In this document: piece by piece, positions 11,850 through 19,745 of the stretch | How positions within the stretch are numbered: the first letter of the stretch is position 1 | Layout: each line of letters starts with the position of its first letter | DNA from: JBBIUS01 sp037440105 | GTDB taxonomy: Bacteria > Patescibacteriota > Patescibacteriia > XYB2-FULL-38-15 | DNA length: 35,892 nucleotides | Direction of reading: 5' to 3' | NCBI GenBank assembly: GCA_037440105.1 | Contig: JBBIUS010000007.1 | Span: forward strand, 1-35,892 | Program-made: the position numbers and the translations under genes | The notes under the pieces: generated by a model | What the model saw: the letters and a program-made list of their open reading frames with translations, nothing else | What the model was told of the DNA's origin: nothing | Databases searched by the model: none

Positions 11850-13025
11850 TTATTTTCTGTTTTGTAATAACTCCAATGTTTCCTTTGCACAGTTGTCCCA
11901 ATCAAATTTCTCTACTTGTTTTTTTCCTTTGTCCGTTAAAGTCGCCCGTAAATTTTCATTAGTAAGGCATGTTGCCATTACTCTTGCCATCTCAACTAAG
12001 TTATAAGGGTCAACCATTAAAGCCGCTTCACCCATTATTTCTGGCAATGATGAAGCATTGCTTATAATGACCGGCGTGCCAAAAATTGCTGCCTCAAGCG
12101 GCGGAAAACCAAATCCTTCATAAAAAGAAGGGTAAACAAAAATTTTCGCCAATTTATAAAAAGCAAATTTTTCTTCAGGCTTAATATAATTTATAAATTT
12201 AATGTCTTCGGCCGCTGGGCTTTTTGCTGCGCGGGCCAAAATTTTTTTATATATCCACCCTCGCGGCCCGACAATAATTAATTGTAAATTGTAAATTGAA
12301 AATTGAAAATTTTTTTTGAGTATTTCAAATGCCCGAATCAACCCTTCAATATTTTTTCTCGGCTCAAGCGTTCCTAAAAACAAAATAAAATTTTCAGGCA
12401 AATCATATTTTTTCTTCACCGTTTCAATCCCTAGTTCATGATTAATAATTCCTGGTTCCTGCCACCCCCCAGAATAAACCACTCTCACTTTTTCTGCCGC
12501 CACGCCATATAATTCTACCAAATCTCTCTTTGTGTTCTCTGAAACAGCGATTATTTTATCGCACCCATGAATCAATTTACGCGGATTAATAAACCAATGC
12601 CACAATCTCCTTTTCCAAGAAAAAAAGATCGGGTAACGCTCAAAAGACAAATCGTGAACTGTGATAATTTTTTTAATACCCGAAGACAAGGCAACAAAAT
12701 TCAAATTTGGAATAAAAAATAAATCTAAATTGGCTGCTAATCGTTGACTGCTAACTATTAACTTATCAAGTTTGGGCCACTTCAAAAATTTCAAACAAAA
12801 ATTGAAAATTTTATTTGGCCAACGAAAACCGCAAAAGCGAACATTTGGTAAACTCTTCCACTCCAGTGGTAGTAATTCGTCGGCTTTTTTAAAAGAATTA
12901 TAAAACAAAAAATAATGGTTCTTTTTGTCTATACTAAAAATGGCGTCAAGAAGTCTAAATATGTACTCCCCAACGCCGCTCCTTTCCTTTTCTAAAAGTG
13001 ATCTAATGTCAATGCCAATATTCAT
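11850..13025 (-). CDS. Glycosyltransferase family 4 (GT-B)
   Basis: A second GT4 enzyme, about 391 residues from ATG 13025 (MNIGIDIRSLL). A GTG at 13049 would add eight residues of repeat-like sequence, so the ATG is preferred. The donor-domain motif FILFLGTLEPRKNIEGLI and the E-x7-E motif EGFGFPPLE are present. Two in-frame stretches look like dispersed repeats: 12278-12313 (read as FQFSIYNLQL) and about 12429-12463 (read as INHELGIE). A 110-bp spacer separates it from the next glycosyltransferase. The role is presumed to be in surface glycan assembly with its neighbours; substrate unknown. Confidence 0.87.
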   Translation of the reverse strand: MNIGIDIRSLLEKERSGVGEYIFRLLDAIFSIDKKNHYFLFYNSFKKADELLPLEWKSLPNVRFCGFRWPNKIFNFCLKFLKWPKLDKLIVSSQRLAANLDLFFIPNLNFVALSSGIKKIITVHDLSFERYPIFFSWKRRLWHWFINPRKLIHGCDKIIAVSENTKRDLVELYGVAAEKVRVVYSGGWQEPGIINHELGIETVKKKYDLPENFILFLGTLEPRKNIEGLIRAFEILKKNFQFSIYNLQLIIVGPRGWIYKKILARAAKSPAAEDIKFINYIKPEEKFAFYKLAKIFVYPSFYEGFGFPPLEAAIFGTPVIISNASSLPEIMGEAALMVDPYNLVEMARVMATCLTNENLRATLTDKGKKQVEKFDWDNCAKETLELLQNRK

Positions 13026-13083
13026 AACTTTATATTTTGTATTTGCCACTATTAAATTATGCCAGAGACACTAAATATAAATA

Positions 13084-14187
13084 CTAAATAGGCTCGCTAA
13101 ACTCATGCCAACTATTTTCTACGCATTCTTTTATTTTTCTTTCAAATTCGCTCTGGTCAAACTGCATAGCGTGCTTCCTAATCGCTTCTGGGTTATAGTT
13201 CTCTGGTTTAAATCTAATCACAGCGTGAGCTAGACACTCCCAACTTTGCTCATCAAAAAATTCTCCTGTTTTGTTCGGAACCACTGTTTCGCAGGCTCCG
13301 CCTCGACAATAAGCAATTACTGGCCGACCAGCTGACATTGCTTCAACTGCCATTAAACCAAAATCTTCTTCTTGAGGATGAAGAAAAGCTAAACATTTGC
13401 CATAGAGCTCTATTTTCTCCTCGTCAGAAACTTTCCCCAGAAATTCAATGTTTGGTTTTGCCATTGACTTTAGTTTTTGATACTCAGGACCATCACCAAA
13501 AATTTTTAACGGGATACCCAATTTACCAAAAGCCTGAACAATTAAATCAAAACATTTATAAGGAACCAGCCTCCCTCCGGCTAAAAAATAATTTTCTTGT
13601 TTAGGGTAAATTTTAAATTTAGAAACCTCTACCGGCGGATAGATAACTTCGCTCTCGCGACCATAATATTTGGCAATCCTTTTCTGAACTGTCTTAGAAT
13701 TAGCAATAAATTTATCCACTCTTGCGGCAGCCATTCTGTCCCAAACCCTAAGTTTTGGAAATGTTAAAGAAATTATTTTTTTGATTAAACGATTATACTT
13801 TAACTTTTTAACATACAAATGTGTATCAGTCCAAAGATAGCGAGTCGGCGTATGACAATAACATAAATGTAAAGTTTCTGGTTTTGTAATTACGCCCTTT
13901 GAAAGAGCGCTGGAATTAGATAAAACTACATCATAATTAGCTAAATCATAACTTTCTGTAGCAAGGGGCATCAGCGGTAAAAACCACTTAAATTTTTTAA
14001 CTCCAAGAGGCAATTTCTGAAGGAAAGAAGTCCTGATATCTTTGCCCTGAAACTCTTTGCTCATTTTCTTCTTGTCATAAACTAAAGCATAGGTTGGGGC
14101 TTTGGGAAAAATTTTTTGAAAAACTCGAAGAACCCTTTCCGCCCCCCCGTCTTGAATCAAATGGTCATGAACTAAAGCAACTTTCAT
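13084..14187 (-). CDS. Glycosyltransferase family 4, mannosyltransferase-like
   Basis: 367 residues. It begins MKVALVHDHLIQDGGAERVL, the start seen in WbaZ-type/GT4 mannosyltransferases, with the GGAER phosphate-binding turn. The donor half has NYFLAGGRLVPYKCFDLIV and the E-x7-E motif EDFGLMAVE. It acts in the cytoplasm on nucleotide-sugar donors, probably early in glycan assembly since it lies directly after the priming sugar transferase. The linker between the two genes is a short 8-bp tandem repeat. Mannose specificity is only a guess from the N-terminal similarity. Confidence 0.86.
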   Translation of the reverse strand: MKVALVHDHLIQDGGAERVLRVFQKIFPKAPTYALVYDKKKMSKEFQGKDIRTSFLQKLPLGVKKFKWFLPLMPLATESYDLANYDVVLSNSSALSKGVITKPETLHLCYCHTPTRYLWTDTHLYVKKLKYNRLIKKIISLTFPKLRVWDRMAAARVDKFIANSKTVQKRIAKYYGRESEVIYPPVEVSKFKIYPKQENYFLAGGRLVPYKCFDLIVQAFGKLGIPLKIFGDGPEYQKLKSMAKPNIEFLGKVSDEEKIELYGKCLAFLHPQEEDFGLMAVEAMSAGRPVIAYCRGGACETVVPNKTGEFFDEQSWECLAHAVIRFKPENYNPEAIRKHAMQFDQSEFERKIKECVENSWHEFSEPI

Positions 14188-14190
14188 ATC

Positions 14191-14221
14191 AAAAACTTAA
14201 AAACTTAAAAACTTAAAAACT
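14191..14221. repeat. 8-bp tandem repeat (AAAAACTT)
   Basis: Nearly four perfect copies of AAAAACTT fill almost all of the 37-bp gap between the priming sugar transferase and the first glycosyltransferase. No regulatory role is evident. Confidence 0.85.
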
Positions 14222-14224
14222 GAT

Positions 14225-15625
14225 TTACACCGCTCCTTTTAAAACCGCTCCCGGAGTCTTTAATAAAATATACAAATCCAACTTCAGTGACCAATTCTCA
14301 ATATAATACGTATCAAGTTTTACCTCCTCCTCAAAATCAAGCTTTTCCCGACCGGAAATTTGAGCCAAACCAGTAATGCCCGGCTTCACAGTCAAAACTC
14401 TAAGATGATGTTTTTGATATTTCGCAACTTCTTCAGGCAAATGAGGACGAGGCCCCACCAAGGACATTTTGCCAACCAAAACTAAAAAAAGTTCTGGCAA
14501 TTCATCAAGGCTATATCGGCGAATAAATCTCCCCACCCTCGTCACCCTCGGGTCTTCTTTTATTTTAGCTAAAGGGCCTTTACGAAAATCTAAGGCAGCA
14601 AGTTCAGTGTAGCGCAGATGATGTGTACCTGGCCGCATTGAACGAAATTTGAAATATCCAAAAGGTTTGCCGTGCTGACCAATTCTTTTCACGGGCGAAC
14701 CGTCATCCAAACGGCTCCAAAAAATTGGACCGCGAGAATCTAACTTTATTGCTAAAGCGGTCAAAAGCATTACTGGCAAAAATAAAATAATCAAGATAAA
14801 TGAACCGACTATATCAAAGATTCTTTTATAAACTCTGCCCCAACCCTCAAGGTGAGTCTTCTTTAATTCTACTATCGGGATACCAGCGATGGTAGCAACC
14901 TCAATGTTAACAGTATGGGCTGCCATTAAATCAGCCGAGTATTTAAAAGTGATATGATTAACATCGCAAAAATCAATCAAATTTAAAACCTCTGTTCTAT
15001 TTATTTCAGGGTTTGCATAAATAATTTCGTCTATTTCTCTTGCCTTTTTAATTTCTTCAATTTGAGCCGCGGTTTCTTTGTCAAATTTTTTAAATTTCCT
15101 AATGACTTTATATCCTATACCAGGAAATTTACAAAAAGTGCTTATCAACTCATCAGCAATTTTATCTTCACCAATAACAATCACTTGATGAACCCCGATC
15201 CCTTTTCTATACAATAAACGCCTTGTTAACCGAATAACCAATCTCCCAAAACTAACAAAAACAATACTAAGGCCCCAAGCAGCCAAAATAATGAACCTTG
15301 AATTAAATAACTCTCTCTGAAAAAACATCAGAATGACAACAGCAGCAAAACCAGCTGAACAAGCCAAAATTATTTTTGAAAATTCATCAATAAAACGGCG
15401 CCTCTCGAATTTATAGAGACCAATCAGAACGAAAATAAAAAGCCAAAGTAAAATTATTAATAAAACTGCGTTAACGTAACTTTTTAACGGCAGATCAAAG
15501 ACGATCGGTCTATATTGAATAAAAACTTGAAATCTTAAAAAATAAGCCACCAGGGCGGCTAAAAATAACATCAAAAAATCAATCGGAACAAGTATTGCCG
15601 TAAAAACAATATCCAACTTTTTCAT
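14225..15625 (-). CDS. Polyprenyl-phosphate sugar phosphotransferase (priming enzyme)
   Basis: 466 residues, polyisoprenyl-phosphate hexose-1-phosphate transferase family (WbaP/EpsE/WcaJ-like). It transfers a sugar phosphate to the undecaprenyl-phosphate carrier, the first step of surface glycan synthesis. The N-terminal half has four hydrophobic helices followed by a nucleotide-binding-like domain (VIVIGEDKIADELI). The C-terminal catalytic domain has one membrane-embedded helix, then FKFRSMRPG, RVTRVGRFIRRYSLDELPEL, GKMSLVGPRPHLPEE and VKPGITGLAQISGR, all family hallmarks. It is the first protein gene of the - strand glycan run and starts only about 23 bp beyond the 3' end of the RNase P RNA. 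No separate terminator or promoter is apparent. Confidence 0.93.
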   Translation of the reverse strand: MKKLDIVFTAILVPIDFLMLFLAALVAYFLRFQVFIQYRPIVFDLPLKSYVNAVLLIILLWLFIFVLIGLYKFERRRFIDEFSKIILACSAGFAAVVILMFFQRELFNSRFIILAAWGLSIVFVSFGRLVIRLTRRLLYRKGIGVHQVIVIGEDKIADELISTFCKFPGIGYKVIRKFKKFDKETAAQIEEIKKAREIDEIIYANPEINRTEVLNLIDFCDVNHITFKYSADLMAAHTVNIEVATIAGIPIVELKKTHLEGWGRVYKRIFDIVGSFILIILFLPVMLLTALAIKLDSRGPIFWSRLDDGSPVKRIGQHGKPFGYFKFRSMRPGTHHLRYTELAALDFRKGPLAKIKEDPRVTRVGRFIRRYSLDELPELFLVLVGKMSLVGPRPHLPEEVAKYQKHHLRVLTVKPGITGLAQISGREKLDFEEEVKLDTYYIENWSLKLDLYILLKTPGAVLKGAV

Positions 15626-15942
15626 AAATTATAATTTGTTTATTATTTACCCAGGCAAGCATTAAGCCGGATTCTGTACCGACTTGTTTTACGGTCGGCG
15701 GCGACCATCTATCTAGCCTTGATGTTGCCATCAAGGTCAAGCGGCCCTACGGCCTTGCACCGGATAGGTGTTTTCCCCAGCGCCCGTCACCGAGCTGTCC
15801 TGCGTGAGCTCTTACCTCACGATTTCACCCTTACCCTCCCAAATTTTTGCTCTCAATTCGTTGAAAATAAATAAGGGCAAAAATTTGGGAGGGCGGTATG
15901 TTTCTGTTGCACTTTCCGTGGGCTTGGGCGCACTGACGTGCG

Positions 15943-16018
15943 CACTAAAGAACTTAGAAACTAAAGAACGGAAGAACGAACGTTCTTGAGTTCTTCTGTT
16001 CTTTCGTTCTTATGCGCG
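15943..16018 (-). repeat. Palindromic repeat inside RNase P RNA (P9 area)
   Basis: A near-perfect inverted repeat centred on GAACGTTC and built of repeated AAGAAC/GTTCTT units, closed by GCGC pairs. The same vocabulary (ACTAAAGAAC) appears in the ileS insert at 2021-2063, so it looks like a member of a dispersed repeat family placed at a peripheral helix of the RNA. Confidence 0.75.
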
Positions 16019-16116
16019 AGCGCAGCTCGCTTACTCCCCGTCGCTGTTAGCGACTATCTCTACCAACACGAGGTGTTGGTGGTGTCCGGACTTTCCTCCC
16101 GCCCAACTTTTTGGAT

Positions 16117-16292
16117 GTTATCTATTGTCTTATAAATAATTTGATAAAATTCTTCTAATGTAATTTCTGTTCTATCCTGTTTTAAAAAATTTTCTCTCAA
16201 CAACGCATCTTTTTTATTTTTATGTGTTCCGTAATAAGTCAATTCAAGCAGTCTTCTTCTCTATTGATTAAAGTAAATCCAAAAACATGTTA
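16117..16292 (-). other. 176-nt insert in P3 loop of RNase P RNA, with open reading frame
   Basis: AT-rich sequence closed by the 19-bp P3 helix. On the - strand a frame is open from just after a TAG near 16268, through the insert, into the RNA core, stopping at 16060. It reads RRRLLELTYYGTHKNKKDAL, then LRENFLK and further on LEEFYQIIYKTIDNIQK. The YY...KKDAL.RE..LK pattern resembles the C-terminal part of GIY-YIG nuclease domains, although the catalytic half is absent. It may be a decayed homing-type insertion; the protein similarity is from memory and is uncertain. Confidence 0.45.
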
Positions 16293-16339
16293 ATCCAAAA
16301 AGTTAGGCGGGCAGTCACCTTGCTTACCTGGATACCATT

Positions 16340-16368
16340 ATAATATCTCTAAATTTTAAACTTGTCAA
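16340..16368 (-). promoter_or_regulatory. Sigma-70-type promoter of rnpB
   Basis: On the - strand TTGACA (16363-16368) is followed by exactly 17 bp and TATTAT (16340-16345). The predicted start, about 7 nt downstream near 16333, coincides with the first base of the P1 helix. This is the best promoter in the window and may also serve the glycan genes downstream of rnpB. Confidence 0.85.
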
Positions 16369-16579
16369 TCATTTTTAAGAAATAAACCAACAACCTTCGT
16401 TATTTACTTATTTTTAACTTTGCCCTTTATTTTATTTATTAATTTATTTATTAATAAAAACAATAGGCAAAAATTAATTAAACCTATAAATAAAAAAAGG
16501 TTAAAAATTCTTAAATCATTCTTAACCATTCTTGCCTGCGTTTTGGGCCAACTGGCCCAAAACGCAGTTTTAGAAACAA
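16369..16579. other. Gene-free AT-rich spacer with one strong hairpin
   Basis: Between trpS and the rnpB promoter the sequence is low-complexity A/T, including TTTATTTATTAA-type runs. The only structure is the perfect 14-bp inverted repeat at 16536-16567. I see no supported gene here. Confidence 0.6.
16536..16567. terminator. Strong hairpin downstream of trpS
   Basis: CTGCGTTTTGGGCC and its complement are separated by AACT, forming a perfect 14-bp stem a few bases after the trpS stop. In the trpS direction no U tract follows, so termination is only likely, not certain. It separates trpS from the rnpB promoter. Confidence 0.5.
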
Positions 16580-17560
16580 TTACATTAAGCCAATTTTATT
16601 TTTAACCTCAACTAATGTTTTATAAGCAATCTGACGCGCCCGATTCGAACCTTTAACTATAATTTCTCTTACTTCGCCCGGGTTCCTTTCGAATTTTTTT
16701 CTTCTCTCTCTGAAATCCTTAAATTCTTTTTCTAAATTTTTTGCTAAAATCTTTTTGCAATCTAAGCAACCGAATTTTGCTTCTCGACAGCTTTTGTTTA
16801 CTAATTTTATCTCTTCTGGTTTTGAAAGTAATTTATGCAGGCTGTAAATATTGCAAACATCAGGGTTGCCTGGATCAGTAATTTTTTTCCGAGCTGGGTC
16901 TGTTACCGCCGGAGCTAATTTTTTCCAAATCATCTGCGGAGAGTCAGAAAGCAAAATTCCTTCTCCGCCAGTTTTGCTCATTTTTTTAGTCGGATCAGTC
17001 AAAGACATAACCCGCGCGCCGTGCGAGAGCATTGCTTCTGGCAAAGGAAAAGTTTTACTAAACATTTTATTAAAACGTTTGGCAATTTCTCGAGTTAACT
17101 CGATATGCGGCAGTTGATCTTCTCCTACTGGAACTACGTTTGACTTATAAATCAAAATATCAGCAGCCATTAAAACCGGGTAAGAAAGCAAACCAAGATT
17201 CACGTATTCCGGATGGAGAGCAATCTTTTCTTTAAAAGTCGGAATCCGCTCAAGATAAGAAACCGGGGTGATTGTTCCTAAAATCCATGCCAATTCTGTA
17301 TGCTCTGGAACCTGGGATTGAATCATTAAAATGCTTTTTTTAGGATCAATGCCGGCTGCCAAATAATCAAGAACAACTTCATACTTTTCTTTTTCCATCT
17401 CTTTGGGATTAAAAGGAGTAGTAATGCCGTGATAATCAACTACAGCAAAAATACAATCTGCCTCCTCCTGAAGTTTTAGCCAAGTTTTAATTGCTCCTAA
17501 ATAATTTCCAATGTGTAGCCGGCCAGTAGGCCTGATGCCTGAAAAAACGCGTGGTTTCAT
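16580..17560 (-). CDS. trpS: Tryptophanyl-tRNA synthetase
   Basis: Charges tRNA-Trp; class I synthetase of 326 residues, the normal bacterial length. SGIRPTGRLHIGNYLGA contains the HIGH-type motif HIGN (16-19). The binding-site segment PVGEDQLPHIELTREIA and the KMSKS-type motif KMSKT (193-197) are present. The C-terminal part has a Cys pair (CLDC). The start at 17560 matches the family N terminus. Upstream lies the second copy of the palindromic repeat and then the RNase J gene on the same strand, so the two may share a transcript that passes through the repeat. Confidence 0.96.
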   Translation of the reverse strand: MKPRVFSGIRPTGRLHIGNYLGAIKTWLKLQEEADCIFAVVDYHGITTPFNPKEMEKEKYEVVLDYLAAGIDPKKSILMIQSQVPEHTELAWILGTITPVSYLERIPTFKEKIALHPEYVNLGLLSYPVLMAADILIYKSNVVPVGEDQLPHIELTREIAKRFNKMFSKTFPLPEAMLSHGARVMSLTDPTKKMSKTGGEGILLSDSPQMIWKKLAPAVTDPARKKITDPGNPDVCNIYSLHKLLSKPEEIKLVNKSCREAKFGCLDCKKILAKNLEKEFKDFRERRKKFERNPGEVREIIVKGSNRARQIAYKTLVEVKNKIGLM

Positions 17561-17570
17561 ATTTTGTTGA

Positions 17571-17657
17571 GGATAACACTACTGGGCTCACTCCGTTCGC
17601 CCCGCTAATAACACTAATTCGTGCTATTCGTGGGGCTTTAGCCCATTCGCGTTATCC
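17571..17657 (-). repeat. 87-bp palindromic dispersed repeat, copy 2
   Basis: The inverse-orientation relative of 3550-3634. It starts and ends with GGATAAC/GTTATCC and has the nested GGGCT/AGCCC and GCCCC/GGGGC arms and a central AATAGCAC/GTGTTATT stem. It fills the spacer between rnj and trpS, ending 5 bp from the rnj stop and 11 bp from the trpS start. Confidence 0.85.
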
Positions 17658-17661
17658 AAAT

Positions 17662-19404
17662 TTAAACTTCAATTATAACCGGAAGTACCATTGGTCTTCG
17701 TTCAGTTTTAGTAAATAAAAATTGACCGATTTTATCTCTAATTTGATTTTTAACAAAAGCTGTATCAAGGGACGATTTTGGGTCCCTATCAGTCGCAATC
17801 TTTTTTACTTTTGTCCTCACCTGTTCAATCAATTCTTTGCTTTCCCTCATATAAACAAAGCCGCGAGAAATAATATCCGGATTGCCGATTAAATAACCTG
17901 TCTTTGAATCGATTGTCACAATAATCACAATCATCCCGTCTTCGGCCATCATTTTGCGGTCCCGAAGGACAACATGGCTAACATCGCCGACGCCCAATCC
18001 GTCAACCATAACATAATCAGTTGGAACTTTATGGGAAGTTAATCGGCCAACCGCTCCGCCGGGATCTTTTGGCGCAGCCTGAAATTCCATCACTTGGCCA
18101 TTGTCAGCAACAAAAATATTTTTGGGGTCAATACCAATGCTTTCAGCAATTTTTGCGTTCATTTTTAAATGTGAATGACTTCCTTCAATTGGAATAAAAT
18201 ATTTTGGTTTGATAAGTCTAATCATTAATTTGATATCTTCTGCCCGAGCATGACCTCCAGCGTGGATATCCATCATTTGATAGTGAACAACCTCAGCGCC
18301 CTTTCGATAAAGTGTGTCTTTAAGACGCTGGATTGTTCGTTCATTGCCAGGAATAATTGAAGAAGAAAAAACAACTGTGTCATTTGGTTCAATTTTTATA
18401 AAACGATGCTCACCATTAGCAATGCGCATCAGAACCGCTCTTTCTTCTCCTTGCGCCCCAGTACAAACAATGATAATTTTTTCTGGCGAATAATTATTTA
18501 CCTGCGCTATATCAATTAAAGTACCAGGCTTTATTTTTAAATAACCTAAAGTCCTCATAATTTCAACATTGGTTTTCATACTAAAACCATCGATAGTCAC
18601 CTTTTTACCCATTTCTTCTGCTAAATGAATAATCTGTTCAATTCTCGACAAAAGCGAAGCAAAAGTACCGATAATTAGACGACCAGGAGCTTTCTCAATT
18701 AGGTTTTTTAAATTTTTTCCGATCTCTTGCTCAGAAATTTGATGTCCTGGTTCAGGCGCGTTGGTACTGTCGCACATTAAAGCTAGAACGCCTTCGCTTC
18801 CCACTTGGGCAATTTTTGCGAAATTAGCTGGTTTCTCATCAACTGGCGTGTAATCAAACTTCCAATCGCCAGTATGGATAATGGTTCCAACAGGGTTTCT
18901 GATTATAACGCCAACCGAGCCAGGGATATTATGATTGATATGAAAAAATTCTATAGTAAATTTCCCTAAAGTTAAAACATCGTTCTCTTTTATAATATTT
19001 AAATTTAACCTTTCTCTTTTAAAATCTTCTTGCCTTTTTTTGATTATGGCGCAGGTCAATTCTGTGCCAAAAATTGGCGGGCTGCCGAGTCGCGGAATCA
19101 AATGAGGAATAGCTCCGATATGATCGTAATGTCCGTGAGTAATTATGACGCCCCTTATTTTCTTCTCTTTGCCACGGAAGTAAGAAATATTAGGAATAAT
19201 ATAATCAATGCCTGGCATGTCTTCTTCTGGAAACTGCAAACCCATATCAATAATAATTATGTCATTCTCGTATTCCATCACTGTCATGTTTCTCCCAACT
19301 TCTTCAAGACCGCCTAAAACAATGATTTTTAATTTTGACACGCCTTTTGAATGATATTTTTGACTAGTCGTTTTCACCTTTGTTGCTTTTTTGTAATACA
19401 TCAT
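17662..19404 (-). CDS. rnj: Ribonuclease J
   Basis: A metallo-beta-lactamase/beta-CASP ribonuclease that acts on mRNA and rRNA as endonuclease and 5'-3' exonuclease in the cytoplasm. At 580 residues it has the expected length. Visible features are KIIVLGGLEEVGRNM near the start, the zinc motif HGHYDH at residues 90-95, a later IIHTGDWKFD segment, MCDSTNA, the beta-CASP region, and HAGGHARAEDIKLMIRLIKP in the C-terminal half of the catalytic domain, followed by the dimerisation/C-terminal domain. The first 24 residues form a basic tail before the conserved core. There is no RNase E in this window, which suits a lineage relying on RNase J. Confidence 0.95.
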   Translation of the reverse strand: MMYYKKATKVKTTSQKYHSKGVSKLKIIVLGGLEEVGRNMTVMEYENDIIIIDMGLQFPEEDMPGIDYIIPNISYFRGKEKKIRGVIITHGHYDHIGAIPHLIPRLGSPPIFGTELTCAIIKKRQEDFKRERLNLNIIKENDVLTLGKFTIEFFHINHNIPGSVGVIIRNPVGTIIHTGDWKFDYTPVDEKPANFAKIAQVGSEGVLALMCDSTNAPEPGHQISEQEIGKNLKNLIEKAPGRLIIGTFASLLSRIEQIIHLAEEMGKKVTIDGFSMKTNVEIMRTLGYLKIKPGTLIDIAQVNNYSPEKIIIVCTGAQGEERAVLMRIANGEHRFIKIEPNDTVVFSSSIIPGNERTIQRLKDTLYRKGAEVVHYQMMDIHAGGHARAEDIKLMIRLIKPKYFIPIEGSHSHLKMNAKIAESIGIDPKNIFVADNGQVMEFQAAPKDPGGAVGRLTSHKVPTDYVMVDGLGVGDVSHVVLRDRKMMAEDGMIVIIVTIDSKTGYLIGNPDIISRGFVYMRESKELIEQVRTKVKKIATDRDPKSSLDTAFVKNQIRDKIGQFLFTKTERRPMVLPVIIEV

Positions 19405-19524
19405 ATTGAATTAAAAATTAAAAATGAAAAATTAAAAACTTTTAAAGTTTATTAATTTAAAAATGGACGAGAAAAAATCTAAACTCTCACGAACTTACAC
19501 TTACAGCGCCTTAAACGCGGAGCT

Positions 19525-19577
19525 TGCCCCCAAAAGGACTCGAACCTCTATGGCCTTGCGACCACTAGCTCCCTCAG
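19525..19577 (-). pseudogene. tRNA-Leu(GAG)-like 3' half
   Basis: On the - strand it begins with a loop CTGAGGG, which in a Leu tRNA would present anticodon GAG. It continues with a 3' stem AGCTA, a class II variable arm (GTGGTC-GCAA-GGCCAT), a T arm (AGAGG-TTCGAGT-CCTTT) and a 3' acceptor strand TGGGGGC plus A. The matching 5' acceptor GCCCCCA and anticodon 5' stem are missing; upstream instead lies TTTAGTGCGGGG. It is probably a broken tRNA gene. Confidence 0.6.
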
Positions 19578-19745
19578 CCCCGCACTAAATTTTTATCTCA
19601 ATTCTAAATAACTAGTCCGACTCTTAACCGTTCACGAAATGCTGGGAGGGAGAGTCGAACTCCCATGGGTTTTACCCCACACGGCCCTGAACCGTGCGCG
19701 TCTGCCAATTCCGCCATCCCAGCGCAAGTAAATTTTAGTGCGGGG
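19578..19745. repeat. 12-bp inverted repeat flanking tRNA-Leu(CAG)
   Basis: CCCCGCACTAAA at 19578-19589 and its exact complement TTTAGTGCGGGG at 19734-19745 bracket the intact tRNA-Leu(CAG). Each arm directly abuts a tRNA-Leu fragment on its outer side. Confidence 0.85.
19640..19723 (-). tRNA. tRNA-Leu (anticodon CAG)
   Basis: A complete class II tRNA on the - strand. The acceptor stem is GCTGGGA/TCCCAGC with discriminator A and no encoded CCA. The D arm contains GGCGGAATTGGCAGAC. The anticodon stem CACGG/CCGTG closes the loop TTCAGGG (anticodon CAG). The variable arm is TGGG-GTAAAA-CCCA, and the T arm is GGGAG-TTCGACT-CTCCC. It sits between two fragments of other tRNA-Leu genes. Confidence 0.95.

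Larger units (their letters stand above)
15648..16333 (-). ncRNA. rnpB: RNase P RNA, class A, with large insertions
   Basis: The catalytic RNA that removes tRNA 5' leaders. Conserved parts seen on the - strand: GAGGAAAGTCCGGAC (P4 5' half), AGTGCAACAGAAA, GGTAAGGGTGAAA, GGTAAGAGCTCACG, and ACAGAATCCGGCTTA near the 3' end. P1 pairs 16321-16331 with 15651-15661 (11 bp, one GU). P2 pairs GGTGACT with GGTCGCC. P3 is a 19-bp helix (16293-16311 with 16098-16116) whose loop holds 176 nt. The P9 area is enlarged by several hairpins, including a near-perfect palindrome of AAGAAC-type repeats (15943-16018). P12 is a long AT-rich hairpin (15836-15893). The total of about 690 nt compares with the usual 350-400 nt. 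Ends are inferred from P1 and the promoter. Confidence 0.93.

Noticed and set aside
15768..15989. A + strand frame of 73 residues.
   Set aside because: It lies entirely within the antisense of the RNase P RNA and has no protein-like features.
16637..16655. A T-arm-like string (GGTTCGAATCG on the - strand), suggesting a tRNA.
   Set aside because: It lies inside the conserved trpS coding sequence, and no tRNA stems surround it.
19512..19583. A tmRNA-like ending: GGGGCTGA at one side and AGCTCCGC at the other.
   Set aside because: The characteristic tmRNA 5' GATTCGACGGG region and tag-coding frame are absent, and the distance is far too short.
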